DNA of 64,000 nt from assembly GCF_004337475.1 (NCBI RefSeq), contig NZ_SJZJ01000013.1:16339-80338 (forward strand), read 5' to 3'. Below the pieces are notes generated by a model. That model did no database searches. It was given only the letters and a program-made list of their open reading frames with translations, and was not told the DNA's origin. The first letter of the stretch is position 1. Every line of letters begins with the position of its first letter. Source of the stretch: Nocardioides jejuensis (GTDB lineage: Bacteria > Actinomycetota > Actinomycetes > Propionibacteriales > Nocardioidaceae). The position numbers were made by a program, and so were the translations under genes. Below are positions 17,232-27,310 of this stretch, in pieces.

Positions 17232-18094
17232 GTGACCAGGCGTGGGACACGCTCAGCATCCAGGCGGTCAGCGCCGCGGGCGTCGTCTACTTCCTTGCGC
17301 TGATGGCCTACTCCGCCCAGTGGGCGGCCAAGCGGGGGCTCGTCGCGGGTGACGAGTCGCCGCGTGCGGAGGTCTTCGGGCGCTTCGCCTTCCTGCTGAC
17401 CGGGGTCGCCGGTGGCGTGCACCTGCTCGCCCTCGTCGCGCGCGGCCTCGCGGCCGACCCGAACCGGGTGCCGTGGGGCAACATGTACGAGTTCACGCTG
17501 ACCGCGTCGTTCGTGGCGGTGCTCGTGACGCTGGTCTTCTTCCGCCGCTGGGACCTCGGCTTCCTCGGCCCGTGGGTGGTCGGGCTGGTGATGGTCGTGC
17601 TGATGGCCGACGTGATCTGGCTGTACGAGCCCGTCGCTCCGCTCACCGAGTCGCTCTCGTCGCCGTGGCTGGTCATCCACGTCATCGCGGCGATCACCGC
17701 GACCGGTGTCTTCACCGTTGCGGGCCTGGTCTCGATCCTCTACCTGCTCCGCTCGTCGGGCCGGATGCCGTCCCTGCCGGCGGCGGAGGTGCTCGATCGG
17801 CTGGCCTACCGCCTGCACGCCTTCGCCTTCCCGATCTGGACCTTCGCGGTCCTCATCGCGGGTCCGATCTGGGCGCACCAGGCCTGGTCGCGCTACTGGG
17901 GATGGGACCCGAAGGAGATCTGGGCCTTCATCACCTGGGTCGTCTACGCGGCGTACCTCCACGCACGGGCGACCGCCGGCTGGAAGGGTCGCGCTGCCGC
18001 GATCGTCGCGCTGATCGGTCTGGCCACGCTGTGGTTCAACTTCATCGGCATCAACTTCTTCTTCGGCGGCGGGTCGCAGCACTCGTACGCCTGA
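17228..18094 (+). CDS. ccsB: Cytochrome c biogenesis protein CcsB/CcsA
   Basis: This 288-aa polytopic membrane protein (GTG 17228) has about eight helices. The tryptophan-rich haem-handling motif is WGWDPKEIWAFITWVVY, and conserved histidines occur near HVIAAITATGVF and HQAWSRYWG. With ResB it forms the System II cytochrome c synthase, exporting and attaching haem. It is the last gene of the hemL-ccsB run; a long perfect inverted repeat follows 31 nt after the stop. Confidence 0.95.
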   Translation: MSDQAWDTLSIQAVSAAGVVYFLALMAYSAQWAAKRGLVAGDESPRAEVFGRFAFLLTGVAGGVHLLALVARGLAADPNRVPWGNMYEFTLTASFVAVLVTLVFFRRWDLGFLGPWVVGLVMVVLMADVIWLYEPVAPLTESLSSPWLVIHVIAAITATGVFTVAGLVSILYLLRSSGRMPSLPAAEVLDRLAYRLHAFAFPIWTFAVLIAGPIWAHQAWSRYWGWDPKEIWAFITWVVYAAYLHARATAGWKGRAAAIVALIGLATLWFNFIGINFFFGGGSQHSYA

Positions 18095-18125
18095 CGCGCA
18101 GGTGCGCTGCCGGACGCCAGCGCTA

Positions 18126-18183
18126 CGATACCGATCAGTACGGCCCTTTTGCTGCCCGCAAAGGGCCGTACTGATCGGTATCG
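18126..18183. repeat. Perfect 24-bp inverted repeat (bidirectional terminator or small element)
   Basis: Arms 18126-18149 and 18160-18183 are perfectly complementary over 24 bp (CGATACCGATCAGTACGG then CCCTTT) around a 10-nt loop TGCTGCCCGC. It lies between convergent ccsB and the amino-acid dehydrogenase gene. The core AGGGCC/GGCCCTTT could end transcription both ways. The outer arms are far longer than a terminator needs and are AT-richer than the surroundings. Confidence 0.85.
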
Positions 18184-18218
18184 CGCCGGGTCAGGTCTCG
18201 CCGGCCAGGCCGGGCCGG

Positions 18219-19505
18219 TCAGGCGCTCCGCGTGAGGGGTACGTCGGGCCGGTCGGCGTCGACCAGCTGCTCGAGGGCGATCTCGAGGGCGGTGGCGGCG
18301 ATGCCGGTCCCGTCGGCCCGGCGCTCGTGGCACGCGGCCAGCGCGCGGCGGATCGTCGCGGAGACGTCGCCGAAGATCGCCCGATCGCTCACCTCGGTAG
18401 AGCCGTCCATGAGCATCGCGAAGGTCCGGGCCATGCCGCAGTTGGCGATGAAGTCGGGGACCACGGCGACGTGGCGGTCGGCGTACTCGTAGGTCGGGCC
18501 GTAGAAGATCTCCTCGTCCGCGAAGGGCACGTTCGCGCCGCAGGAGACGACCTCGAGGCCGCCGGTGACCATGGCATCGACCTGTGTGCGGGTGACCAGC
18601 CGCGACGCGGCGCACGGCAGGAAGATCGCGGCGCCCATCGACCAGATCCGCGCATCGACCTCCTCGAAGGAGAGCAGGTCGGGGGCGACGAGCTGGTTGC
18701 CGCGACGCGTCGCGTAGAGCTCCGCGATGCGCTCCGGCGACAGGCCGTCGGGGTCGATCAGGCCGCCGCTGCGGTCGATGATGCCGACGATCCGCGCCCC
18801 CATGCGGGAGAGGTACGACGCGGCGGTCGCGCCGACCGTGCCCCAGCCCTGGACGATCGTCGGCTTGCCGGCCAGGTCGCCGCCGTACAGGTCCCCTCCC
18901 CACAGGTCATAGTGGTGGCGCACCGCCTCCGCGACGCCCCAGCCGGTGACCAGGTCGGCCACCGTCGGCACGCCGTGCGCGCCCCCGGCGAGCGAGTACG
19001 CCGGATCGGTGACCGTCTTCGCGACGCCCGCGCGCAGGTGGCCGACGCGCTGGATCCGCTCGAAGCCCTCGGCGTGGAAGTGGCCCGTGACGATGCCCTC
19101 CTGCGGGTGCCAGAGGCCGTTGGCCTCGGTCATCGGCACGACCTCGAGCGCCTCGTCGACGTTCAGGTCGCCGCCGGTGCCGTAGTAGGCCTTGAGGAGG
19201 GGTGCTGCTGCGGCGAACCAGCGTCGCAGCACGCCTTCCTTGCGCGGGTCGGTGGGGTCGAAGTCGATGCCTGACTTCGCGCCGCCGATCGGCGGCCCGG
19301 CGACCGTGAACTTGACCTCCATCGTCTTCGCCAGCGACTCGACCTCGCGTCGGTTGAGCCCCGGGCGCATCCGCGTGCCGCCGCCGGCCGCGCCACCACG
19401 CAGTGAGTTGATCACGATCCAGCCACGCGCCTCGGTCTCGGCGTCGTGCCACTCGAAGACGACCTCGGGAGGGGTGTGCTCGAAGCGAGCGAGAAGGTCC
19501 ACCAT
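18219..19505 (-). CDS. Glu/Leu/Phe/Val dehydrogenase family protein
   Basis: This 428-aa enzyme resembles NAD(P)-dependent amino-acid dehydrogenases. The N-terminal catalytic domain has SLRGGAAGGGTRMRPG, TMEVKFTVAGPPIGGAKSGI with the catalytic Lys, and YGTGGDLNVDEA. The Rossmann domain has VQGWGTVGATAASYLSRMG; GANVPFADEEIFYG follows. It would deaminate an amino acid to a 2-oxo acid outside or inside catabolism. The substrate (Glu, Leu, Phe or Val) cannot be set from sequence. Its neighbours, an Lrp/AsnC regulator and the Phe/Tyr degradation operon, make an aromatic or branched-chain role plausible. The start ATG 19505 has no clear Shine-Dalgarno. Confidence 0.85.
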   Translation of the reverse strand: MVDLLARFEHTPPEVVFEWHDAETEARGWIVINSLRGGAAGGGTRMRPGLNRREVESLAKTMEVKFTVAGPPIGGAKSGIDFDPTDPRKEGVLRRWFAAAAPLLKAYYGTGGDLNVDEALEVVPMTEANGLWHPQEGIVTGHFHAEGFERIQRVGHLRAGVAKTVTDPAYSLAGGAHGVPTVADLVTGWGVAEAVRHHYDLWGGDLYGGDLAGKPTIVQGWGTVGATAASYLSRMGARIVGIIDRSGGLIDPDGLSPERIAELYATRRGNQLVAPDLLSFEEVDARIWSMGAAIFLPCAASRLVTRTQVDAMVTGGLEVVSCGANVPFADEEIFYGPTYEYADRHVAVVPDFIANCGMARTFAMLMDGSTEVSDRAIFGDVSATIRRALAACHERRADGTGIAATALEIALEQLVDADRPDVPLTRSA

Positions 19506-19626
19506 GTCGTCACCGTGCGTCTTGGGTCACCTGGACTGCAACATCTGACTGGCGATCTGAGCGGGTGGACGACTTCGGGCTGTCAGGACGGGCCGTCAGA
19601 TGGACAGACTGCCTAGCCGATCGCCG

Positions 19627-20133
19627 TCAGCGCGGATATCGCGGCGCCCGCGACGGCTTCGCCTCGACGGTCTGCAGCAGCGGGAGGGCGCGCGGCTTCA
19701 CGATGCTGGAGAGCACGACGATGCTGCTGGAGCGCGCGACGTAGCGGGACCGCGCGATCTGGATCAGCGTCTGCTGAAGTCCCTCGTGGGAGGCAGCCGC
19801 GACGCGGCAGAGGATGTCGTTCTCGCCGGTGGTCGCCCAGGCCTCGATCACGCCGGGGATCGCGGACAGCTCCTCGGCCACCGAGTCGAGCTCGCCCTGC
19901 GCGATGTGCAGCTGCACGAAGCACTGCACGCCGAAGCCGGCGGCGGCGACGTCGATCTGCGGCTGCCAGCCGGAGATCACGCCGGCCTCCTCGAGCTTCT
20001 TCAGGCGCGCCTGCACGGTCGCACGCGCGACCTTGATCCGGCGCGAGGTCTCGAGGACGCCGATCTGCGGTGCCTCGTGCAGGGACGTCAACAGGGCGAG
20101 GTCGATCTCGTCGAGCTCGATGCCGGTGGTCAT
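19627..20133 (-). CDS. Lrp/AsnC family transcriptional regulator
   Basis: This 168-aa regulator has an N-terminal winged HTH (LDEIDLALLTSLHEAP to ARATVQARLKKLEEAGVIS) and a C-terminal RAM/AsnC ligand domain (FGVQCFVQLHIAQGELDSVA, WATTGENDILCRVAA). ATG 20133 is preceded by GAGGGAG. It is divergent from hppD across 166 bp and likely controls the Phe/Tyr operon, with an aromatic amino acid as effector. This is inference from position. In the gap, TTGACT at 20168 is a possible -35 for hppD, but its -10 (CATGGC, 17 bp on) is poor. Confidence 0.9.
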   Translation of the reverse strand: MTTGIELDEIDLALLTSLHEAPQIGVLETSRRIKVARATVQARLKKLEEAGVISGWQPQIDVAAAGFGVQCFVQLHIAQGELDSVAEELSAIPGVIEAWATTGENDILCRVAAASHEGLQQTLIQIARSRYVARSSSIVVLSSIVKPRALPLLQTVEAKPSRAPRYPR

Positions 20134-20260
20134 GGGTGCTCCCTCGTCGTGCCGATTTCTATGCAGATTGACTGCCAGACCTGCCTCGATCATGGCCCAA
20201 AGACGCACGGTGACCAACAGGATCTGGTGCAGTTGCCGAGCCCGTTGCGCGGGAGTTTGA

Positions 20261-21504
<1,244 letters not shown>

Positions 21505-21505
<1 letters not shown>

Positions 21506-22692
21506 TGTTCTACCGGGCAGTCGGCGAGATCCCGCCGAAGCGGCACACACAGCACCGTGGGCCGGATGGCGAGCTGCTCTTCGAGGAGCTGATGGGGGAG
21601 GAGGGCTTCTCGTCGGACTCCTCGTTGCTCTACCACCGCTCCATCCCGTCGGCCGTCGCGGCGAGCCGCGTCTGGGAGCTGCCGGAGCAGTCGCTGGTCC
21701 CGAACCACCCGCTGCTGCCGCGGCACCTCTCGACGCGCGCACTGTCGTTCGGGGCCGGAACGGATGCAGTCACCGGCCGTCGGCTGCTGCTCGGCAACGC
21801 CGACGTCCGGATCTCGTACGTCGTTGCCGACGCGACCAGTCCGCTCTACCGCAACGGCATCGGCGACGAGTGCCTCTTCGTCGAGTCCGGCTCGGGGGTG
21901 GTCGAGACCGTGTTCGGCGACCTGGTCTTCGGGCCGGGCGACTACGTCGTCGTCCCGCGCGCCACCACACACCGGATCGTGCCGTCCGGGCCGGTGCGGA
22001 TCTACGCCATCGAGGGCAACAGCCACATCACCCCGCCCAAGCGCTATCTCAGCAAGTTCGGTCAGCTGCTCGAGCACGCGCCGTACTGCGAGAGGGACCT
22101 GCGTGGCCCGTCGGCACCACGTGTCGTCGAGGAGCAGGACGTCGAGGTCCTCATCAAGCACCGGGTCAACGGGCTGCCGGGCGGCATCGGCGGCACCGTC
22201 CACACGCTCCCGCACCACCCCTTCGACGTGGTCGGCTGGGACGGCTGCCTCTACCCGTTCGCGTTCAACGTCGCCGACTTCATGCCGATCACCGGCAAGG
22301 TGCACCAGCCGCCGCCGGTCCACCAGGTCTTCGAGGGCTTCAACTTCGTCATCTGCAACTTCGTGCCGCGCAAGGTCGACTACCACCCGCTCTCGATCCC
22401 GGTGCCGTACTACCACTCCAACGTCGACTCGGACGAGGTGATGTTCTACGTCGCCGGCGACTACGAGGCACGCAAGGGGAGCGGCATCGCGGAGGGCTCG
22501 ATCACGCTGCACCCGGGCGGTCATCCGCACGGTCCGCAGCCGGGCGCGTACGAGCGCTCCATCGGTGTCGACCACTTCGACGAGCTCGCCGTCATGGTCG
22601 ACACGTTCCGTCCCCTCGACCTCGGCGAGGCCGGACGCGAGGCGGACGACGGTGTGTACGCCGGGTCCTGGTCGCCGGGAGGCGCACGGTGA
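21505..22692 (+). CDS. hmgA: Homogentisate 1,2-dioxygenase
   Basis: HmgA (395 aa) opens the ring of homogentisate to maleylacetoacetate. Iron ligands are in YYHSNVDSDEVMFYVAGDY (H and E) and SITLHPGGHPHGPQPGAY (H). WELPEQSLVPNHPLLPRH and FEGFNFVICNFVPRKVD are family segments. The length is shorter than the ~430-aa proteobacterial form but normal for the Gram-positive type. It overlaps hppD by one base and the next gene by 4 bp (GTGA). Confidence 0.94.
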
Positions 22693-23486
22693 GCGCGCTG
22701 ACGCCGGCGTTCCTCCTCGGCCTGCTCGACGACGCGGCGATCTTCCCGCCCGGCAACGCGCCGCTGGCGCAGGCGGTCGCGGACCATGCCGCGTACCTCC
22801 GCAGCGCGTACGCCGGAGCGGTCGGTCCGCTCGTGGTGCGCACCGCCGACCTGGCGCAGGTCGGCGACGTCGACGTCGCGGTGGTCACCGGACTCGATGA
22901 GGTGCACACGGCCTTTGCCGCGGCCGGCTCGCGGCTGCGATCCGTGGAGGTTGCGCTGCCGGCGTCGGCGGCTGCCGGCGAGGTGCGCTCGCTCGCGTCG
23001 CTCGGCGTTGAGGTGTGCGTCGAGGTGCCACGTGACGACCGGGCCGAGGCGGTGCTCGCGGAGCTGGCGGTGGCCGGGCTGCGGGCGAAGTTCCGCACTG
23101 GCGGCCCGCGGGGCGACCTCTACCCCTCGGAGGCGGAGCTGGCCAGTGCGATCACGACCGCAGTCGCCTTCGGCGTGCCGTTCAAGGCGACGGCCGGGCT
23201 GCACCATGCCGTGCGGCGTACGGATCCAGGGACGGGCTTCGAGGAGCACGGCTTCCTCAATCTCCTCGTGGCCACCGGCCGCGCGCTGGACGGCGCCACG
23301 GCGTCGGACGTCGAGGCCGCGCTCGCCGCGCGTGACGAGGCAGCCGTCGCGACTGCGGTGCTTGCGCTCGGACCCGCCGTCCGCGACGCCTTCCGCTCGT
23401 TCGGCACCTGCTCGATCAGCGAACCGCTTGCCGACCTGGCCCGGCTCGACCTGCTGCCCCACGCGTGGCGGGAGGGTGCGGCATGA
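22689..23486 (+). CDS. Uncharacterised protein in the homogentisate operon
   Basis: A 265-aa protein (GTG 22689) with no function I can name. Alternating helices and strands suggest an alpha/beta barrel-like fold. Motif-like segments are LLDDAAIFPPGNAP near the start, LRAKFRTGGPRGDLYPSE, PFKATAGLHHAVRRTDP and EEHGFLNLLVATGRA. I recall a conserved uncharacterised family with the same KATAGLHH and HGFLN blocks. It lies between hmgA and fahA, overlapping both by 4 bp. That is where maleylacetoacetate isomerase would be expected, and no glutathione-transferase-type or DinB-type isomerase is in the operon. It is thus a candidate replacement isomerase, or an unrelated accessory protein. Existence is near certain; function is open. 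Confidence 0.85.
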   Translation: MSALTPAFLLGLLDDAAIFPPGNAPLAQAVADHAAYLRSAYAGAVGPLVVRTADLAQVGDVDVAVVTGLDEVHTAFAAAGSRLRSVEVALPASAAAGEVRSLASLGVEVCVEVPRDDRAEAVLAELAVAGLRAKFRTGGPRGDLYPSEAELASAITTAVAFGVPFKATAGLHHAVRRTDPGTGFEEHGFLNLLVATGRALDGATASDVEAALAARDEAAVATAVLALGPAVRDAFRSFGTCSISEPLADLARLDLLPHAWREGAA

Positions 23487-24640
23487 GGATCGACCTCGTC
23501 CCCGACGACCCGTTCGGCCTGCACAACCTCCCGTACGGCGTCTACCGCGCCGCGGGCCGCGCGCCGCGGGTCGGCGTACGCCTCGGGTCGTACGTCGTGG
23601 ACCTGTCGCGCCTGCTGGGCGACGAGGTATTCGCGACGGGATCGCTCAACGCATTCATGGCGCAGGGTCCGACGCGCTGGGCGTCGGTGCGCGCGGACCT
23701 TGCCGAGGCCCTCGCCGGTGAGGTGTCGGACGAGGCGGTTCACCACCTTGCGGACGTCACGCTCGAGCTGCCGTTCGAGGTGGCCGACTACGTCGACTTC
23801 TACGCCTCCGAGCACCACGCCTCGAACCTTGGCCGGCTCTTCAGGCCCGAAGCGCCCGACCCGCTGACGCCCAACTGGAAGCACCTGCCGATCGGCTACC
23901 ACGGCCGCTCGGCGTCGATCGTGGTCTCGGGCACGGACGTGGTCCGGCCCTGCGGCCAGCGGCTCCCGCCCGGTGCCGACAAGCCGGTCTTCGGGCCGTC
24001 GACCCGCCTCGACCTGGAGTGCGAGCTGGGCTTCGTCGTCGGTGTGGGAACCGGGCTGGGCAGTCGCATCGCGGCCGCCGACGCCGACGAGCACCTCTTC
24101 GGTGTTGTCCTCTTCAACGACTGGTCGGCGCGTGACATCCAGGCGTGGGAGTACGTCCCGCTCGGGCCGTTCCTCGGCAAGTCCTTCGCCTCGACCGTCT
24201 CTGCGTGGGTGGTGCCGATGGCCGCGCTCGACGGGGCCCGGATCGCGGTGCCGCCGCAGGAGCCGGTGCTGCCCTACCTCGCGATGGACGGCCCGTGGGG
24301 TCTCGACATCGACCTCGCGGTCTCCATCAATGGCGAGGTCGTCAGCCGGCCGCCGTACGCCGCGACGTACTGGTCGCCGGCGCAGATGCTGGCGCACCTG
24401 ACCGTCAACGGTGCCGCGACGCGGACCGGTGACCTCTTCGCCTCGGGCACCGTGTCGGGCCCGGGGCGGGGGCAGCAGGGGTCGCTGATCGAGATCGGCA
24501 CCGGCTTCCTCGAGGACGGCGACGAGGTCGTCATCGCGGGCGAGGCGCGGCTGGCCGACGGGCGACGGATCGGGTTCGGCGAGGCGGTGGGGCGCGTCGT
24601 ACCGGCCCTGCCGTGGGGAGAGGAGCAGGGAGATGTTTGA
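23483..24640 (+). CDS. fahA: Fumarylacetoacetase
   Basis: FahA (385 aa) splits fumarylacetoacetate into fumarate and acetoacetate. Signatures are VADYVDFYASEHHASNLG, PLTPNWKHLPIGYHGRSAS with the catalytic His, STRLDLECELGFVVG and VVLFNDWSARDIQAWEY with metal-binding Glu/Asp, and LGPFLGKSFASTVSAWVV. The N-terminal SH3-like domain is kept. It overlaps the upstream unknown gene by 4 bp and phhA by 8 bp. Confidence 0.97.
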   Translation: MRIDLVPDDPFGLHNLPYGVYRAAGRAPRVGVRLGSYVVDLSRLLGDEVFATGSLNAFMAQGPTRWASVRADLAEALAGEVSDEAVHHLADVTLELPFEVADYVDFYASEHHASNLGRLFRPEAPDPLTPNWKHLPIGYHGRSASIVVSGTDVVRPCGQRLPPGADKPVFGPSTRLDLECELGFVVGVGTGLGSRIAAADADEHLFGVVLFNDWSARDIQAWEYVPLGPFLGKSFASTVSAWVVPMAALDGARIAVPPQEPVLPYLAMDGPWGLDIDLAVSINGEVVSRPPYAATYWSPAQMLAHLTVNGAATRTGDLFASGTVSGPGRGQQGSLIEIGTGFLEDGDEVVIAGEARLADGRRIGFGEAVGRVVPALPWGEEQGDV

Positions 24641-25526
24641 GGAAGCACAGCTCTATTCGCCGGTGACGGCGCACGAGGACGGCACCGCGACGGTGCACCT
24701 GGTGGAAGGCCACCCGGGCGAGCACGACCCGGAGTACCGCCGGCGGCGCAACGAGATCGCGGCGGTGTCTCTTACCTGGCGCCCCGGCCAGCCGGTGCCG
24801 TCGATCGACTACACGGAGACCGAGCACGGGGTGTGGCGCACCGTGTGCGAGCACCTCGGCCCGCTGCACGAGCAGTACGCCTGCCGCGCGTTCAACGACG
24901 CCGTCGCCGCGCTCGACCTGCCACGCGACCGGGTGCCGCAGCTCTCCGAGGTGTCGACCGGACTGCAGGCGCTCACCGGTTTCTCCTACGTGCCGGCTCC
25001 CGGCATCGTGCCGCTCGAGGAGTTCTACGGATCGCTCGCGGACGGGATCTTCCACTCGACGCAGTACCTCCGGCACCACGCGGCTCCGCTGTACACGCCC
25101 GAGCCGGACATCCTCCACGAGGTGATGGGCCACGGGAACCTGCTCGCCTCGCCGGAGGTCGCCGAGGTCAACCGGCTGGCCGGTGCCGCAGCGCGACGCG
25201 TGACGACGCCCGAGGCGCTGCAGGTCGTGGCCGACGTCTTCTGGTTCACCGTCGAGTTCGGGGCGCTGTGGGAGCAGGGGGCGCTGAAGGCCTACGGGGC
25301 GGGCATCCTCTCCAGCTACGGCGAGATCGAGGAGTTCCGGTCCATGCAGATCCGCCCGCTCGACTTCGCGGCGATGGCGACGATCGACTACGACATCACG
25401 CACTACCAGCCGGTGCTCTTCGCGGCGGAGTCCTTCGGGCACATGGTCGACGAGGTGGGCGCGTTCTTCGCAGCGTGCGACGACGAGACGCCCGCGCGCC
25501 TCGGCGTACGGCCGAAGGCATCGTGA
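24633..25526 (+). CDS. phhA: Phenylalanine 4-monooxygenase
   Basis: PhhA (297 aa) hydroxylates phenylalanine to tyrosine with tetrahydropterin, Fe(II) and O2. The aromatic hydroxylase core has FSYVPAPGIVPLEEFYGSLA, RHHAAPLYTPEPDILHEVMG with the two iron His, and FWFTVEFGALWEQG with the iron Glu. ATG 24633 overlaps the fahA stop by 8 bp. It feeds phenylalanine into the operon. No pterin carbinolamine dehydratase or tyrosine aminotransferase is in the window, so those steps must be supplied elsewhere. 22-bp tandem repeats begin 5 nt after the stop. Confidence 0.96.
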   Translation: MFEEAQLYSPVTAHEDGTATVHLVEGHPGEHDPEYRRRRNEIAAVSLTWRPGQPVPSIDYTETEHGVWRTVCEHLGPLHEQYACRAFNDAVAALDLPRDRVPQLSEVSTGLQALTGFSYVPAPGIVPLEEFYGSLADGIFHSTQYLRHHAAPLYTPEPDILHEVMGHGNLLASPEVAEVNRLAGAAARRVTTPEALQVVADVFWFTVEFGALWEQGALKAYGAGILSSYGEIEEFRSMQIRPLDFAAMATIDYDITHYQPVLFAAESFGHMVDEVGAFFAACDDETPARLGVRPKAS

Positions 25527-25530
25527 CTGC

Positions 25531-25596
25531 CGAGACCCGGGTTTTGGCGCGTCGAGACCCGGGTTTTGGCGCGGTGAGTCGCGGGTCTTGGTCAGG
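25531..25596 (+). repeat. 22-bp tandem repeat array, three units (family A)
   Basis: Three contiguous 22-bp units start at 25531, 25553 and 25575. Units 1 and 2 differ at one base and read CGAGACCCGGGTTTTGGCGC plus two bases. Unit 3 is diverged (TGAGTCGCGGGTCTTGG, ending TCAGG). The array fills the whole gap between convergent phhA and the small membrane-protein gene, and unit 3 contains the latter's stop codon. The same unit recurs at 32520-32585 and 47938-47981. Confidence 0.9.
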
Positions 25597-25816
25597 GACC
25601 GTCGGGCTTCGGCGGCTCGGGCGGCTTGCGGCGATTGAGCTGGCGGAGGAACTCCGGGTCGTCGTCGGGGCCGAGCGGGCGCTGCGGCTGCTTCGGGCGA
25701 CGCGGGAGGAGCGGGCGGGCGGCGGGCTTGGTCCCGTTGATCTGGCGGTCGACCAGCATCACGCAGCCGTAGACCGCGAGCGCGATGATCACGACGACGA
25801 GCAGGAACTTCAGCAC
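25592..25816 (-). CDS. Small single-pass membrane protein
   Basis: A 74-aa protein with an N-terminal membrane helix ([19 protein letters not shown]) and a Pro/Arg-rich cytoplasmic tail ([20 protein letters not shown], then [17 protein letters not shown]). I recall similar small proteins near menA in related Actinobacteria; the function is unknown. ATG 25816 lies 81 bp from the divergent DUF4229-like gene. Its TGA is embedded in the repeat array. Confidence 0.72.
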   Translation of the reverse strand: MLKFLLVVVIIALAVYGCVMLVDRQINGTKPAARPLLPRRPKQPQRPLGPDDDPEFLRQLNRRKPPEPPKPDGP

Positions 25817-25885
25817 CCTTCCAATGTAGACCGGAGGGTGTCGGTCGGCGGCTGGCCCGTCGACGGCTCCGTCGGGGCGGGCGCC

Positions 25886-25891
25886 TACGCT
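25886..25891 (+). promoter_or_regulatory. -10 hexamer of probable leaderless DUF4229 gene
   Basis: TACGCT ends exactly 6 nt before GTG 25898. No -35 or Shine-Dalgarno is seen. It favours 25898 over the in-frame GTG at 25892. Confidence 0.45.
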
Positions 25892-25897
25892 GTGCGC

Positions 25898-26164
25898 GTG
25901 AAGGCTTTCGTCGTGTACACGCTGCTTCGTGCGGTCCTCTTCCTCGCCGCCTGGATCCTGATCCTCGGCGTCTGGAAGCTCGTCGACGGCGGTGCCGTCA
26001 CGGGTTCCCAGCTCTTCTTCGCCGCGATCGGCGCGTTCATCGTCTCGGGCGTCGCGTCGTACTTCGTGCTCCGCGGCCCGCGGGAGGCGCTGGCCGTGCG
26101 CGTCGAGGAGCGCGCGTCGAAGGCGGTCTCGAAGTTCGACGAGATGCGGACCAAGGAAGACTGA
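25898..26164 (+). CDS. DUF4229-like small membrane protein
   Basis: An 88-aa protein with two membrane helices ([20 protein letters not shown] and [20 protein letters not shown]) and a charged C-terminus ([19 protein letters not shown]). This matches the DUF4229 type often found beside menA in Actinobacteria; function unknown. GTG 25898 was chosen for its -10 spacing. The TGA shares its A with the ATG of the next gene (TGATG). Confidence 0.75.
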   Translation: MKAFVVYTLLRAVLFLAAWILILGVWKLVDGGAVTGSQLFFAAIGAFIVSGVASYFVLRGPREALAVRVEERASKAVSKFDEMRTKED

Positions 26165-27210
26165 TGTCGCGGGCGTGGGTGGCTGAGGCCGTACGCCGCG
26201 TCGAGGCCGACGCGAACCGCTCTGCCGACACGCACCTGCACGTCTTTCCGCTGCCCCCGTCGTGGGGCATCGACCTCTACCTGAAGGACGAGTCGGTCCA
26301 CCCGACCGGCTCCCTCAAGCACCGCCTCGCGCGCTCGCTCTTCCTCTACGGCCTGTGCAACGGCTGGATCTCCTCGGGTACGACGGTGGTCGACGCCTCC
26401 TCGGGCTCGACGGCCGTGTCGGAGGCGTATTTCGCGCGCCTGCTCGGACTGCCGTTCATCGCGGTGATGCCGGCTGCCACCTCGGTCGAGAAGATCTCGC
26501 TGATCGCGTTCTACGGGGGCGAGGTGCACCTCGTGGACGACCCGGCGTCGGTCTACGAGGAGGCGCGGGCGCTCGCCGAGTCGGTCGGCGGTCACTACCT
26601 CGACCAGTTCACGTACGCCGAGCGGGCGACCGACTGGCGTGGCAACAACAACATCGCCGAGTCGATCCTGTCGCAGATGTCGCGCGAGCCCCATCCCGTG
26701 CCGGCCTGGGTCGTCGTGGGTGCGGGCACCGGCGGCACGTCGGCCACGATCGGGCGGTACCTCCGCTACCAGCAGCTGCCCACGCAGCTGTGCGTCGTCG
26801 ACCCGGAGGGCTCGGCGTTCTACGAGTCGTGGGTCTCTGGGTCCTCGGCGGTCACGGCCTGCGGGTCGCGGATCGAGGGAATCGGGCGACCGCGCGTCGA
26901 GCCGTCGTTCGTGCCGGGTGTCGTCGACCGGATGCTGCAGGTGCCCGACGCGGCCTCGATCGCGGCGATGCGCTGGTGCTCGTCGGTCACGGGCCGGCTC
27001 GTCGGTGCCTCCACCGGCACATCGCTGTGGGGCGCGCTGCAGCTGGTGGCCGCGATGCGGGCCGCCGGCGAGCAGGGGTCGGTGGTCACGCTGATCTGCG
27101 ATGGCGGCGAACGCTACGCGCACACCTACTACTCGGATGCGTGGCTCGAGGCGCAGGGCATCGACCCGGCGCCGTACGTCGCGGACCTCGAGGCACTGCT
27201 GTCGTCCTGA
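26164..27210 (+). CDS. PLP-dependent cysteine synthase-like enzyme (Cds1-type)
   Basis: This 348-aa fold-type-II PLP enzyme has [20 protein letters not shown] with the PLP Lys, [19 protein letters not shown] and [19 protein letters not shown] for phosphate binding. It resembles cysteine synthase but lacks the usual SVKDR context (SLKHR instead). It is closer to what I recall of the mycobacterial L-cysteine desulfhydrase Cds1. Either cysteine breakdown to H2S, pyruvate and ammonia, or cysteine synthesis, is possible; I favour the former. It overlaps the DUF4229 gene by one base. Repeat copy 3 starts 20 nt after its stop. Confidence 0.85.
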   Translation: MSRAWVAEAVRRVEADANRSADTHLHVFPLPPSWGIDLYLKDESVHPTGSLKHRLARSLFLYGLCNGWISSGTTVVDASSGSTAVSEAYFARLLGLPFIAVMPAATSVEKISLIAFYGGEVHLVDDPASVYEEARALAESVGGHYLDQFTYAERATDWRGNNNIAESILSQMSREPHPVPAWVVVGAGTGGTSATIGRYLRYQQLPTQLCVVDPEGSAFYESWVSGSSAVTACGSRIEGIGRPRVEPSFVPGVVDRMLQVPDAASIAAMRWCSSVTGRLVGASTGTSLWGALQLVAAMRAAGEQGSVVTLICDGGERYAHTYYSDAWLEAQGIDPAPYVADLEALLSS

Positions 27211-27230
27211 CCGCGCCGGCGCCCCGGCCC

Positions 27231-27300
27231 GCCAAACTGTCAGACTGACACTTTGGCAACGCGTGACCTTTCCGAACTGTCAGCTGGGACGAAACTGTCA
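27231..27300 (+). repeat. 71-bp TGTCA-rich interspersed repeat, copy 3
   Basis: It begins GCCAAACTGTCAGACTGACA then CTTTGGC, followed by GCGTGACCTTTCCGAACTGTCA and ACGAAACTGTCA. It aligns with the copies at 451 and 1534 throughout. The head faces the 3' end of the cysteine-synthase-like gene, and the copy fills most of the 100-bp gap to convergent menA. Confidence 0.85.
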
Positions 27301-27310
27301 GGATTCGACG

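Noticed and set aside
25531..25596. Short direct repeats as a possible CRISPR array
   Set aside because: Units are contiguous 22-bp tandem repeats without spacers, and no cas genes are present.
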